A stretch of 8,027 bases of DNA, from contig JANPDA010000290.1 of assembly GCA_031431235.1 (NCBI GenBank), positions 1-8,027 of the forward strand. The letters run 5' to 3'. Each line of letters begins with the position of its first letter. Position 1 is the first letter of the stretch. The notes beneath the pieces are model-generated. The model saw nothing but the letters and a program-made list of their open reading frames with translations, was not told the DNA's origin and searched no databases. The position numbers were made by a program, and so were the translations under genes. Below are positions 1 to 6,102 of this stretch, piece by piece. This DNA is from JANNSW01 sp031431235 (lineage in GTDB: Bacteria > Pseudomonadota > Alphaproteobacteria > Rhizobiales > Hyphomicrobiaceae).

Positions 1-111
1 TTCTCGCTGCCGATGGCTGAGTTGAAGGAGTGGGTCGGTGCCCGCGCTCAAGCCGGCCAGATGGCCCCACGCGGCTTCCCGAAGTCGAACAAGTTCGGGA
101 AGGCGTTCTGA
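1..111 (+). CDS. C-terminal fragment of an unrecognised protein
   Basis: Frame 1 is open from the window edge to a TGA at 109-111, giving the last 36 residues of a protein whose start lies upstream. The tail is basic and soluble-looking, with a helix-like stretch (MAELKEWVGARAQAGQ) followed by a Gly/Pro/Lys-rich end (GFPKSNKFGKAF). I do not recognise the family, and no catalytic motif falls in this fragment. It is convergent with the Fic gene that ends at 167, leaving a 55-bp gap with no clear terminator hairpin. The frame is judged real because it is continuous with the window edge, ends cleanly, and leaves room before the next gene. The evidence is thin because only 36 codons are visible. 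Confidence 0.5.
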   Translation, partial: FSLPMAELKEWVGARAQAGQMAPRGFPKSNKFGKAF

Positions 112-166
112 TCGCTCACGCGTCATGCCTGTGGCGGTGGAATTCGGCTTCTCGGCCTATCCCACC

Positions 167-1042
167 CTACTTCGGAGAGCCCTCGAAATCCGCGTCCATC
201 GAGGTGATCGTGGCGAGCGTCGAGCGGGCAATGAAGCCGACGAAGGGGTGCGCGTCGCCCGCGTCGGCGAGCCGCAGCGTCGTCAGGTACTCGGCCCTGT
301 CCTCGTTGCGGATGACGGTCGGCGGCAGCCCCGCCCGCAGCAGGACGAGGTTCATCAACAGGCGGGCACAGCGCCCATTGCCGTCATCGAAGGGATGGAT
401 GCGCACGAAATCGTAGTGCGCGAGCGCCGCCAAGACGACGGGCGCGACTTCGGCCTGCTGCTCGATGAATGCGCACAGCGCCTGCATTTCGGACGAGACG
501 TGCAGCGGATCGACGTAGGTATGGAGTGAGCTGTCCGGCTGGATCACGTGATTGGGGAGGGACTTGTAGGCGCCCGGCGTTGCCGGTTTGTCGAACACCC
601 GGCCGAATTGGTCGAGCGCAGGGGTCGAGTGAACGCCGCTCAGGATGAGGGCATTCAGCTCTTTCAGCAGGCCAACCGTCACCGGGCGCCGGCTCGCCAC
701 CGCGTCGAACGCGATTTCGATCGCTTGCGTATGATTGCGGGCGTCGAGGAAGTCCTTCAATGGCTTGCCCTGGACGGTCAGACCCTGCTCGAGAAAAAAC
801 AGCGTATCCGCAAAAGACAGGCTCGAGCCCTCGATCGCGTTGCTGTCGGTGGTCCAGCGGATCTTCAGTTTCTTCAGCACGGTCGGCCACAGATCGGGCC
901 GATCGAGCTCGTGCCGGGCGAGACTATCGGCGCGGCCGGCGATGTCGGTCAGCAGGCCGGTCAGCGGCGCGTCGGGCTCGAGCCTGTAGATGGCGCGGTC
1001 CTCGGCACGGCTGCTGCCACTGGTGTCGTTCGTGCTGCTCAT
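167..1042 (-). CDS. Fic family protein (class II, self-inhibited AMP-transferase)
   Basis: This 291-residue protein carries a complete Fic core motif, HPFDDGNGR, at residues 216-224. H216 is the catalytic base, and the following acidic residue and GNGR loop bind Mg and nucleotide phosphates. Fic enzymes usually transfer AMP from ATP to a hydroxyl side chain of a target protein. An N-terminal inhibitory motif of the (S/T)xxxE(G/N) type is present as SNAIEG (S67, E71, G72), which places the protein in class II. In that class the glutamate blocks productive ATP binding in cis, so no separate antitoxin is needed, and none is encoded next to it. The block around residues 60-110 (SNAIEG, then KPLKDFLDARNH) is typical of stand-alone Fic proteins. 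No C-terminal winged helix is visible after the Fic core. Start is the only ATG; no strong Shine-Dalgarno is seen. Target unknown. It is divergent from yidD by about 90 bp. Confidence 0.93.
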   Translation of the reverse strand: MSSTNDTSGSSRAEDRAIYRLEPDAPLTGLLTDIAGRADSLARHELDRPDLWPTVLKKLKIRWTTDSNAIEGSSLSFADTLFFLEQGLTVQGKPLKDFLDARNHTQAIEIAFDAVASRRPVTVGLLKELNALILSGVHSTPALDQFGRVFDKPATPGAYKSLPNHVIQPDSSLHTYVDPLHVSSEMQALCAFIEQQAEVAPVVLAALAHYDFVRIHPFDDGNGRCARLLMNLVLLRAGLPPTVIRNEDRAEYLTTLRLADAGDAHPFVGFIARSTLATITSMDADFEGSPK

Positions 1043-1132
1043 GCAATGAATGATAGAGCTTGTCGATGGCAGCGCAAGGTTGCAACGCTGATTTGGGGCT
1101 GCGGGTCCGACGGTAGTTTGCGGAGCCTATCC

Positions 1133-1435
1133 GTGCGAATCCGCCTTCTCCCTCGCCTCCTCCTCAAGGCGCCGATCCTCGCCTATCGCTATACGCTGTC
1201 CGCCCTGATCGGGCGCGAGTGCCGCTATCTGCCGACGTGCTCGGAGTATGCGCTCGAATCGATCGACCGGCACGGTGCTCGGCGAGGGTTCTGGCTCGGC
1301 TTTGCGCGAGCATGCCGATGCAACCCGTGGGGCGGCGCAGGCTTCGATCCGGTGCCCGATCTCGAGGGCGAGCATCATCCCTGGTGGGCACCGTGGCGCT
1401 GGGGGCGATGGCGCATGCCGGCTGAGGATCAGTGA
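1133..1435 (+). CDS. yidD: Membrane protein insertion efficiency factor YidD
   Basis: The product is a small protein of 100 residues that assists YidC-dependent insertion of inner-membrane proteins. The YidD signature is intact: CRYLPTCSEYALESIDRHG (from C30), then a Gly/Trp-rich helix and CRCNPWGGAGFDPVP (61-75). Cysteines C30, C36, C61 and C63 match the conserved positions. The N-terminus is a short amphipathic, Arg/Leu-rich helix expected to lie on the cytoplasmic membrane face, and the tail is rich in Trp and His. I chose the GTG at 1133 because GGAG sits at 1122-1125, seven bases upstream, and because the N-terminus then matches the family. An in-frame ATG at 1046 would add 29 unrelated residues. 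The open frame extending further upstream is antisense to fic and is not coding. The gene is not next to rnpA or yidC here. Its 3' end overlaps the end of the opposing DUF411 gene by 7 bp. Confidence 0.92.
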   Translation: MRIRLLPRLLLKAPILAYRYTLSALIGRECRYLPTCSEYALESIDRHGARRGFWLGFARACRCNPWGGAGFDPVPDLEGEHHPWWAPWRWGRWRMPAEDQ

Positions 1436-1872
1436 GTCGAGAAGACCCGGGTCGTGCCGTCCGCGCCGAACAGCGTCACGTCGAACCTCTCCGCCGGCTC
1501 CCCTTCGACCTCCATGCCGGGCGAGCCGATCGGCATGCCGGGAACCGCGATGCCCTTGGCGGCCGGCCGCTCGGCGAGAAGCTTCGCCACGTCCGCCGCC
1601 GGCACATGCCCCTCGACCACGTAGCCCTCGACGACCGCCGTGTGGCAGGAGGCGAGCGCGTCGGGTACGCCCAATCGCGTCTTCAACTCGCTCATGTTGG
1701 CGACCTCGTTGACGACCACCACATGACCGGCGTCGCGCAGGTGCTGCGCCCACTTGCCGCAACAGTTGCAGCCTGCCTGCCGGTAGACGGTGATGTCGGC
1801 GGCGGAGGCCAAGGCCGGCACGAGGGAGAGCAAGAGCAGGGCCAGCAGGCCGAGAACGGGACGGAGCGACAT
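1429..1872 (-). CDS. DUF411 domain protein, exported metal-binding (probably copper)
   Basis: The 147-residue product begins with a signal peptide: an Arg near the start, a Leu-rich core at about residues 7-19, and an ALASA-type cleavage site near residue 24. The mature protein is therefore probably periplasmic. DUF411 hallmarks follow: AGCNCCGKW (C35, C37, C38), a CHT (C75, H76), the EGYVVEGHVP block with H88, and GMPIGSPGME (M112, M119). DUF411 proteins occur with copper and other metal resistance genes and are thought to bind copper through these Cys, His and Met residues; that role is family knowledge, not shown here. The start at 1872 is preferred over in-frame ATGs at 1902 and 1932 because GAGG lies six bases upstream and the signal peptide then begins normally. 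No copper ATPase, oxidase or CopZ-like gene is nearby. Confidence 0.9.
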   Translation of the reverse strand: MSLRPVLGLLALLLLSLVPALASAADITVYRQAGCNCCGKWAQHLRDAGHVVVVNEVANMSELKTRLGVPDALASCHTAVVEGYVVEGHVPAADVAKLLAERPAAKGIAVPGMPIGSPGMEVEGEPAERFDVTLFGADGTTRVFSTH

Positions 1873-1942
1873 CTGGAGCCTCGGGAGTTGGGAGCTTGTC
1901 ATTCGGCATAGGCCGTTCGCGGCCAGCGTCAAGCCGCTTGCC

Positions 1943-2025
1943 TCGTAGGTTGGGTCGACGAAGGAGACCCAACGTCGCTCGTGCGTGTGGTGTTGGGTCT
2001 CGCGAAAGCTCGACCCAACCTACGA
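1943..2025. repeat. Nested palindromic repeat element (REP/MITE-like)
   Basis: Two perfect inverted repeats are nested. The outer arms are 16 bp (1943-1958 and 2010-2025, TCGTAGGTTGGGTCGA and its complement). The inner arms are 10 bp (1964-1973 and 1992-2001, GAGACCCAAC and its complement), with an 18-nt central loop. All four arms contain the same GTTGGGTC core, so the unit looks like a palindrome of palindromes. The element lies between the acyl-CoA ligase and the DUF411 gene, and the ligase's TAG stop (2020-2022) is inside the right arm. Short palindromes with a TAGGTTGGGT core recur in many proteobacterial genomes, usually between genes. No T-tract follows on the minus strand, so it is not a standard intrinsic terminator, though the hairpin could stabilise or end the ligase transcript. 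Confidence 0.85.
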
Positions 2026-3756
2026 AACCGACGTGCCTTTCCTCTTCGCCGCCTCCTCCGCCTTCAGCTCCTTCTTCGAGAGCTTGCCGATCATGGTTTT
2101 CGGCAGGCTCGCACGAAACTCGATCTCGGAGGGCAGCTCGAGCTTCGACAGGCGCGGTCGCAGGTGCTCCATCAGCTCCTTGTCGGTCGCGGCCGCTCCG
2201 TCGCGCAGCTTGACGAAGGCTTTGGGTGCCTCGCCGCGATACTCGTCGGGAATGCCGATCACGATCACCTCCTCGACAGCGGGATGCTCGTAGAGCACCT
2301 CCTCGATCCGGCGCGGATAGACCTTGAAGCCCGAGCAGTTGATCATGTCCTTCAACCGGTCGACGATGAAGATGAAGCCTTCGGCGTCGATGTGACCGAT
2401 GTCGCCGGTCCGGAAGAACTCCGCCGTGAACACGGCCTCGGTCTCCTCGGCACGCTTCCAGTAGCCGGGCATCACCTGCGGACCGGCGATGCAGATCTCG
2501 CCGTCCTCGCCGATCCCCAGCTCGCGCGTCGGATCCTCCAGCGCGCGGATCGAGATGCTCGTGCCGGGCAGCGGTTGGCCGATCGAGCCCTCCTTGACGG
2601 GGCCGAGCGGGGGATTGCAGACGGCGACCGGGGATGTCTCCGACAGGCCATAGCCCTCGACCACCTTGGCGCCGGTCAGGGCCTCGAACCCACGCTTCAC
2701 CTCGAGTGGCAGCGCGGCACCGCCGGAGATGCAGAACTTCAACGAGGAGAGATTGTACTTTGGTGTCGAGCGGTGATTGAGCAGCGCGGTGAACAGCGTC
2801 GGCACGCCCGGCATCATGGTCGGTTTCAGGGCGTGCATCTGCTTCAAGGCCTCGACGATCTCGAACTTGGGCACCAGAATGAGCTCGGCGGTGCGGCTCA
2901 CCCCGACATTCATCACGACGGTCATGGCGAACACGTGGAAGAAGGGAAGGATGCCCATGATGCGCTCGCCCTCGGTCACGAAATCGCCGGCCCAGGCGGC
3001 GACCTGCTCCACATTGGCGATCAGGTTCGAGTGCGTCAGCATGGCGCCCTTGGGCGTGCCAGTGGTGCCGCCGGTGTACTGCAGCACGGCGATGTCGCGC
3101 TGCGGGTCGATCGTCACGGGAACGAGCTGGCCGTCGTTCGTCATCAGCGCGCGCTGGGTGACGACCTTCCCAGCCACCGGCGAAGCTGCCAGGTTGGCGA
3201 GCTCCTTCGACCTCGCCATGCGAAAGATCGTCGCCTTCATGGGTGGCAGCAGCGAGGGGAACGAAGCGACGATCGCCTTGGCGAGCAGGCCCTTCTGCAA
3301 GAGCGCTTCGACTTTGCCGAACAGCGCCTTCAGATCGAGCGTCACCATGATCTCGGTGCCTGAATCGCGGATCTGATGCTCGAGCTCCTCGGGCGAGTAG
3401 AGCGGGTTGAAATTGACGACCGTGCCGCCCGCCTTGAGGATTGCATAGTAGGCGACCAGGAAGGTCGGGGTGTTGGGGAGGAACAGGCCGACCCTGCTGC
3501 CGCGGCCCACGCCCATCAGCTGCAGGCCCCTTGCTGCCTGGTCGACGAGGATCCTGATCTCGGCATAGGTCATGGTGCGGCCGAGGAAATGGGTGCAAAT
3601 GCGCTGCGGCGCCCGCTCCGCCGCCTCCTCGATCAACCGATGGACGGAGCGTGGTGTGAACGATAGATCCCAGCTCACCCCCGCCGGGTAGTTGGCGCGC
3701 CAGGGCTCGCCATGGCCGTGACCCAGCGCAGGGAGAGCGGAATCGCGGCTCGTCAT
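2020..3756 (-). CDS. Long-chain fatty acyl-CoA synthetase (AMP-forming)
   Basis: This 578-residue member of the ANL adenylating superfamily is of FadD size. It activates a fatty acid with ATP to acyl-AMP and then transfers it to CoA. Visible motifs are the phosphate loop YTGGTTGTPKG (227-237), GYGLSETSP (368-376), the TGD motif (450-452), the hinge region DRLKDMINCSGFKVYPRRIEE, and the C-terminal PKTMIGKLSKKEL with the catalytic lysine K558. No membrane segment is seen. The ATG at 3756 is preferred because GAGG lies six bases upstream and the protein then starts in the usual place; the open frame continues 95 codons upstream but that stretch looks non-coding. It is divergent from the ACP gene across 269 bp. 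It probably supplies acyl-CoA starters to the type III PKS or feeds lipid metabolism; a general beta-oxidation role cannot be excluded. Its stop codon falls within the palindromic repeat. Confidence 0.93.
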   Translation of the reverse strand: MTSRDSALPALGHGHGEPWRANYPAGVSWDLSFTPRSVHRLIEEAAERAPQRICTHFLGRTMTYAEIRILVDQAARGLQLMGVGRGSRVGLFLPNTPTFLVAYYAILKAGGTVVNFNPLYSPEELEHQIRDSGTEIMVTLDLKALFGKVEALLQKGLLAKAIVASFPSLLPPMKATIFRMARSKELANLAASPVAGKVVTQRALMTNDGQLVPVTIDPQRDIAVLQYTGGTTGTPKGAMLTHSNLIANVEQVAAWAGDFVTEGERIMGILPFFHVFAMTVVMNVGVSRTAELILVPKFEIVEALKQMHALKPTMMPGVPTLFTALLNHRSTPKYNLSSLKFCISGGAALPLEVKRGFEALTGAKVVEGYGLSETSPVAVCNPPLGPVKEGSIGQPLPGTSISIRALEDPTRELGIGEDGEICIAGPQVMPGYWKRAEETEAVFTAEFFRTGDIGHIDAEGFIFIVDRLKDMINCSGFKVYPRRIEEVLYEHPAVEEVIVIGIPDEYRGEAPKAFVKLRDGAAATDKELMEHLRPRLSKLELPSEIEFRASLPKTMIGKLSKKELKAEEAAKRKGTSVS

Positions 3757-3817
3757 GGTTGACCTCTGCTGATCGTGCCCGTCGGCCGCGGCAATGCGAC
3801 TGGCCGCTGCGCCCGGC

Positions 3818-3826
3818 ACTATATCA
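3818..3826 (-). promoter_or_regulatory. Candidate extended -10 promoter for the acyl-CoA synthetase
   Basis: Read on the minus strand, these bases are TGATATAGT, close to the TGnTATAAT extended -10 consensus, and lie about 60 bases upstream of the ligase start. No good -35 hexamer is seen, which is acceptable for an extended -10. An overlapping plus-strand TGGTATGGT (3827-3835) could serve the ACP operon in the other direction. This A/T-richer island stands out from the GC-rich surroundings. The call rests on sequence resemblance only. Confidence 0.3.
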
Positions 3827-3900
3827 TGGTATGGTAAAGGCGGCACCGGCACGGCGAGCCAGCGCTGCGTTGTGCCCCAACCGGTGGTTTGCCGGAGGCA

Positions 3901-3944
3901 GCGGGCTGCTCTCGCCCGCGGCTTTCCCAGCAAGCGAAGCTTGC
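3901..3944 (+). promoter_or_regulatory. Two stem-loops in the region upstream of the ACP gene
   Basis: GCGGGC (3901-3906) pairs perfectly with GCCCGC (3914-3919) across a 7-nt loop. Eleven bases later GCAAGC (3930-3935) pairs with GCTTGC (3939-3944) across a GAA triloop. If transcription starts near the A/T island at about 3820-3835, both would lie in the 5' leader of the ACP mRNA. No oligo-T run follows either, so they are not obvious terminators. Function unknown. Confidence 0.4.
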
Positions 3945-3995
3945 CCTCTGGCGGCGTCTGCATTAGCAAGGGGATGAACGTATGAGCGCCGCGGG

Positions 3996-4009
3996 GCTCG
4001 CTGGCGAGC
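3996..4009 (+). promoter_or_regulatory. Short palindrome just before the ACP ribosome-binding site
   Basis: GCTCGC (3996-4001) and GCGAGC (4004-4009) form a perfect 6-bp inverted repeat with a 2-nt centre, ending four bases before the GAGGGAG Shine-Dalgarno (4013-4019). It could be a protein-binding operator or a translational control element. In such GC-rich DNA a chance palindrome of this length is also possible. Confidence 0.3.
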
Positions 4010-4025
4010 GCTGAGGGAGACCGGC

Positions 4026-4286
4026 ATGGAAAACGTCGCACCGAAAATCATCGAGATCCTGAAGAAGCACATGAAGAGCCCCGACAAGGAGATCGCTCTT
4101 CAGACCAAGCTCGAGGATCTCGATATCGAGTCACTCGACCTCGCGATGATCGTGTTCGACATCGAGGATTCGTTCGGCATCGAGATCCCCTACAATGCCA
4201 ATGAGGAGATGGAGGACTTCAAGACCGTCGGCTCGGTCGTGGAGCGCGTTTCCGACATCGTCAGGAAGGCTGGCGCACCGGCGTGA
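4026..4286 (+). CDS. Acyl carrier protein (discrete, pathway-dedicated)
   Basis: This 86-residue acidic, helical protein carries the acyl chain on a 4'-phosphopantetheine arm. The attachment serine is S36 in LEDLDIESLDLAMIVFDIE, followed by the recognition helix II and the typical FGIEIP segment. The extended loop with PYNANEEMEDF before the last helix resembles a rhizobial/alphaproteobacterial subgroup of accessory ACPs and, more loosely, NodF, rather than the housekeeping AcpP. A strong Shine-Dalgarno (GAGGGAG, 4013-4019) fixes the ATG at 4026. The ketosynthase gene follows after 39 bp on the same strand, so the two form an operon and the ACP is the likely partner of that enzyme. A housekeeping acpP would be expected beside fabD/fabG and fabF, which are absent here, supporting a specialised role. 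Confidence 0.93.
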   Translation: MENVAPKIIEILKKHMKSPDKEIALQTKLEDLDIESLDLAMIVFDIEDSFGIEIPYNANEEMEDFKTVGSVVERVSDIVRKAGAPA

Positions 4287-4325
4287 TGGACGCACGTTCG
4301 ACAGTCGTGCCGCGGATGAGGGATC

Positions 4326-5570
4326 ATGGCTGAGAGTAGCGGCATGAAGCGTGTGGTCGTGACCGGCATGGGCGCCGTGACGCCGATCGGCCAGAGCGTC
4401 GGCGACTTCTGGGGCTCGTTGCGGGCGGGGCGTTGCGGCGTCGGCCCGATCACGACCTTCCCGACCGAGGACCTCTACATCACGATCGCGGGCGAGATCA
4501 AGGATTTCGACGCCAAGGAGCGGTTCAAGAACCTGAAGCGCGAGAAGGTGCTGCCGCACGCCGATCGCTACTCGCAGTTCGCCGGTGCCGCCGCGATCGA
4601 GGCGATGACGATGGCGGGCTTCGATGGGGTGGTGCCAAACGGCAATCGTGCGGCCTCCATCATCGGCTCGGGAGCGGGCGGCCTCACCACCTTCGAATCC
4701 GCTTATCGTGACCTCTTCATCCATAAGAGGAAGGCGACCCATCCGCTCACGCTGCTGCGCATCATCGGCTCGTCGGCGTGCGCGCATGTGAGCATCGAAT
4801 ATGGCATCAAGGGGCCGACCTTCGGCACGGTCAGCGCCTGCTCGACGGCGGCGCATGCGATCGGGCTCACCTTCCAGATGATCCGCTCAGGCGCGATCGA
4901 TCTGGGCATTGCGGGCGCTGCCGAAGCCGTGCTCGACTATGGCACCATGCGCGCCTGGCAGGCGATGCGGGTGCTTTCGCCCGATGGTTGCTTTCCCTTC
5001 TCCAAGACGCGCAACGGCACGGTGCTCGCCGAAGGCGCCGGGCTGCTGGTGCTCGAGGAGCTCGGCCATGCCAAGGCCCGCGGCGCCAAGATCCTGGCGG
5101 AGCTGAAGGGTTTCGGCATGACGTCGGACGCCAAGGATATGGTCAATCCCGACATCGAGGGGCCGAGCGAAGCCATGCGGATCGCACTCGCCGACGCGCG
5201 CCTGGCGCCTGCCGATATCGGCTACCTCAATGCCCATGGCACCGCGACCGCGATCAACGACGCCAACGAGACCCGCGCCATCAAGGCCGTTTATGGCGGG
5301 GCAGCGAAAGATCTCGCTATTTCCTCGACCAAATCCATGCACGGGCACCTGTTGGGCGCAGGCGGCGGCATCGAGGCGATCGCCTGCATCATGGCGATGC
5401 AGGAGGGGTTCCTTCCCCCGACCATCGGCCTCGCCCGACCGGACCCCGAGTGCGACCTCGACTATGTACCCAACAAGGGGCGCGAGAAGCGCGTCACCTA
5501 CGCCATGTCGAACTCCTTTGCCTTCGGCGGCCTCAACGCCGTGCTGGTGTTCGGCCCGCCGCCGGGTTGA
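4326..5570 (+). CDS. Beta-ketoacyl-ACP synthase, FabF/KAS II family (NodE-like)
   Basis: The 414-residue thiolase-fold enzyme performs decarboxylative Claisen condensation of malonyl-ACP with an acyl thioester. The Cys-His-His triad is intact: C172 in VSACSTAAH, H304 in NAHGTAT and H339 in KSMHGHLLGAGG, with K336 also present. The C-terminal SNSFAFGGLNAVLVF glycine-rich block is normal. The usual FDxxRDGFVxGEGAG segment reads FSKTRNGTVLAEGAG (225-239), closer, as I recall the family, to NodE-type enzymes than to housekeeping FabF. The ATG at 4326 has GAGGG only four bases or fewer upstream. An alternative ATG at 4344, with GAGAG at 4332-4336, would start the protein at MKRVVVTGMG, the usual FabF N-terminus, and is about equally likely. 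It forms an operon with the ACP. It ends 10 bp from the opposing methyltransferase gene. Confidence 0.92.
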   Translation: MAESSGMKRVVVTGMGAVTPIGQSVGDFWGSLRAGRCGVGPITTFPTEDLYITIAGEIKDFDAKERFKNLKREKVLPHADRYSQFAGAAAIEAMTMAGFDGVVPNGNRAASIIGSGAGGLTTFESAYRDLFIHKRKATHPLTLLRIIGSSACAHVSIEYGIKGPTFGTVSACSTAAHAIGLTFQMIRSGAIDLGIAGAAEAVLDYGTMRAWQAMRVLSPDGCFPFSKTRNGTVLAEGAGLLVLEELGHAKARGAKILAELKGFGMTSDAKDMVNPDIEGPSEAMRIALADARLAPADIGYLNAHGTATAINDANETRAIKAVYGGAAKDLAISSTKSMHGHLLGAGGGIEAIACIMAMQEGFLPPTIGLARPDPECDLDYVPNKGREKRVTYAMSNSFAFGGLNAVLVFGPPPG

Positions 5571-5580
5571 ACACGACTGC

Positions 5581-6102
5581 TCAGCTTTCCCCGTCCTCCC
5601 GTCCCGCGAGCGCCGCGTCCTCGAGGGCGATCTTCGCCCGGATGACCGTGATCCAGATCGCGGTGAAGATGGCTGCAATCGCGACCTGACCGAACACGAG
5701 CGGCAGCAGGGCCGTCTCGGCGATCGTCACGACGTAGTTTGGATGGCGGACGAGGCCATAGGGTCCGCTCCGCACCACGGGAGCCCCAGGCAGCGTGATG
5801 ATGCGGTGGGTCCAGTAGCGCCCGAGCGACCCGATCACCCAGTAGCGGGCGATCTGCAGGGCGAGAAAGGCGCTCGCGAGCGGCCAGATCACAGCCGCGC
5901 TGGGCGGGATCAAAAGCGCGATCGCCGCGATCCAGCCCAGATGCGCGCTGGCGACGACGGGATAGAGATCGCTCCCTTCCTCGTGCGCGCCCTCGGCCAG
6001 CAGCCGGCGCGTGTTGCGCATGGAATGGAGCTCCTCGAGGCCGCGCTGGGCGAGCACGAGGGCCGCGGCGAGTTGCGGGGGCCCGAGCCAATCGGGAAGC
6101 AT
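5581..6102 (-). CDS. ICMT-family membrane methyltransferase (BpsB/YpbQ-like)
   Basis: This 173-residue integral membrane protein belongs to the isoprenylcysteine carboxyl methyltransferase fold family, which uses S-adenosylmethionine. Family signatures are LGRYWTHRIITLPGAPVVRSGPYGLVRHPNY in outline: the LGRYW block near 93-97, GPYGLVRHPNY at 113-123, and a conserved glutamate at E129. Hydrophobic segments lie at about 48-66, 68-90 and 125-152. Bacterial members of this size encoded directly after a type III PKS, such as Bacillus subtilis BpsB (YpbQ), O-methylate alkylpyrones and alkylresorcinols instead of prenyl-cysteine. The same arrangement here supports that activity by inference. Its ATG overlaps the PKS stop as TGATG, so translation is probably coupled. 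It converges on the ketosynthase gene with a 10-bp gap. Confidence 0.88.
   Translation of the reverse strand: MLPDWLGPPQLAAALVLAQRGLEELHSMRNTRRLLAEGAHEEGSDLYPVVASAHLGWIAAIALLIPPSAAVIWPLASAFLALQIARYWVIGSLGRYWTHRIITLPGAPVVRSGPYGLVRHPNYVVTIAETALLPLVFGQVAIAAIFTAIWITVIRAKIALEDAALAGREDGES

Noticed and set aside
548..1132. Upstream in-frame extension of yidD through the fic gene
   Set aside because: It runs antisense to fic, and YidD proteins are about 70-120 residues long. The GTG at 1133 with GGAG seven bases upstream gives the normal N-terminus.
1943..2025. Reading the nested palindrome as a classic rho-independent terminator
   Set aside because: No T-run follows on the minus strand, where the ligase transcript would end. 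The repeated GTTGGGTC core fits a dispersed repeat element better.
1981..3363. 460-codon plus-strand open frame opposite the acyl-CoA synthetase
   Set aside because: It is antisense to a gene with complete ANL motifs. The translation is rich in His, Asp, Arg and Leu without recognisable motifs, as expected for the complementary frame of GC-rich coding DNA.
1127..3598. Very long minus-strand open frame (about 820 codons) spanning yidD, the DUF411 gene and most of the ligase
   Set aside because: It is out of frame with the DUF411 protein and the ligase, both of which carry unmistakable family motifs. Its translation is low-complexity, rich in Arg, Gly, Ala and Asp, and shows no domain. It is a GC-rich shadow frame.
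3757..4041. 95-codon N-terminal extension of the acyl-CoA synthetase, overlapping the ACP start
   Set aside because: The added residues have no similarity to FadD N-termini, the extension would cross the ACP ribosome-binding site, and the ATG at 3756 has its own good Shine-Dalgarno.
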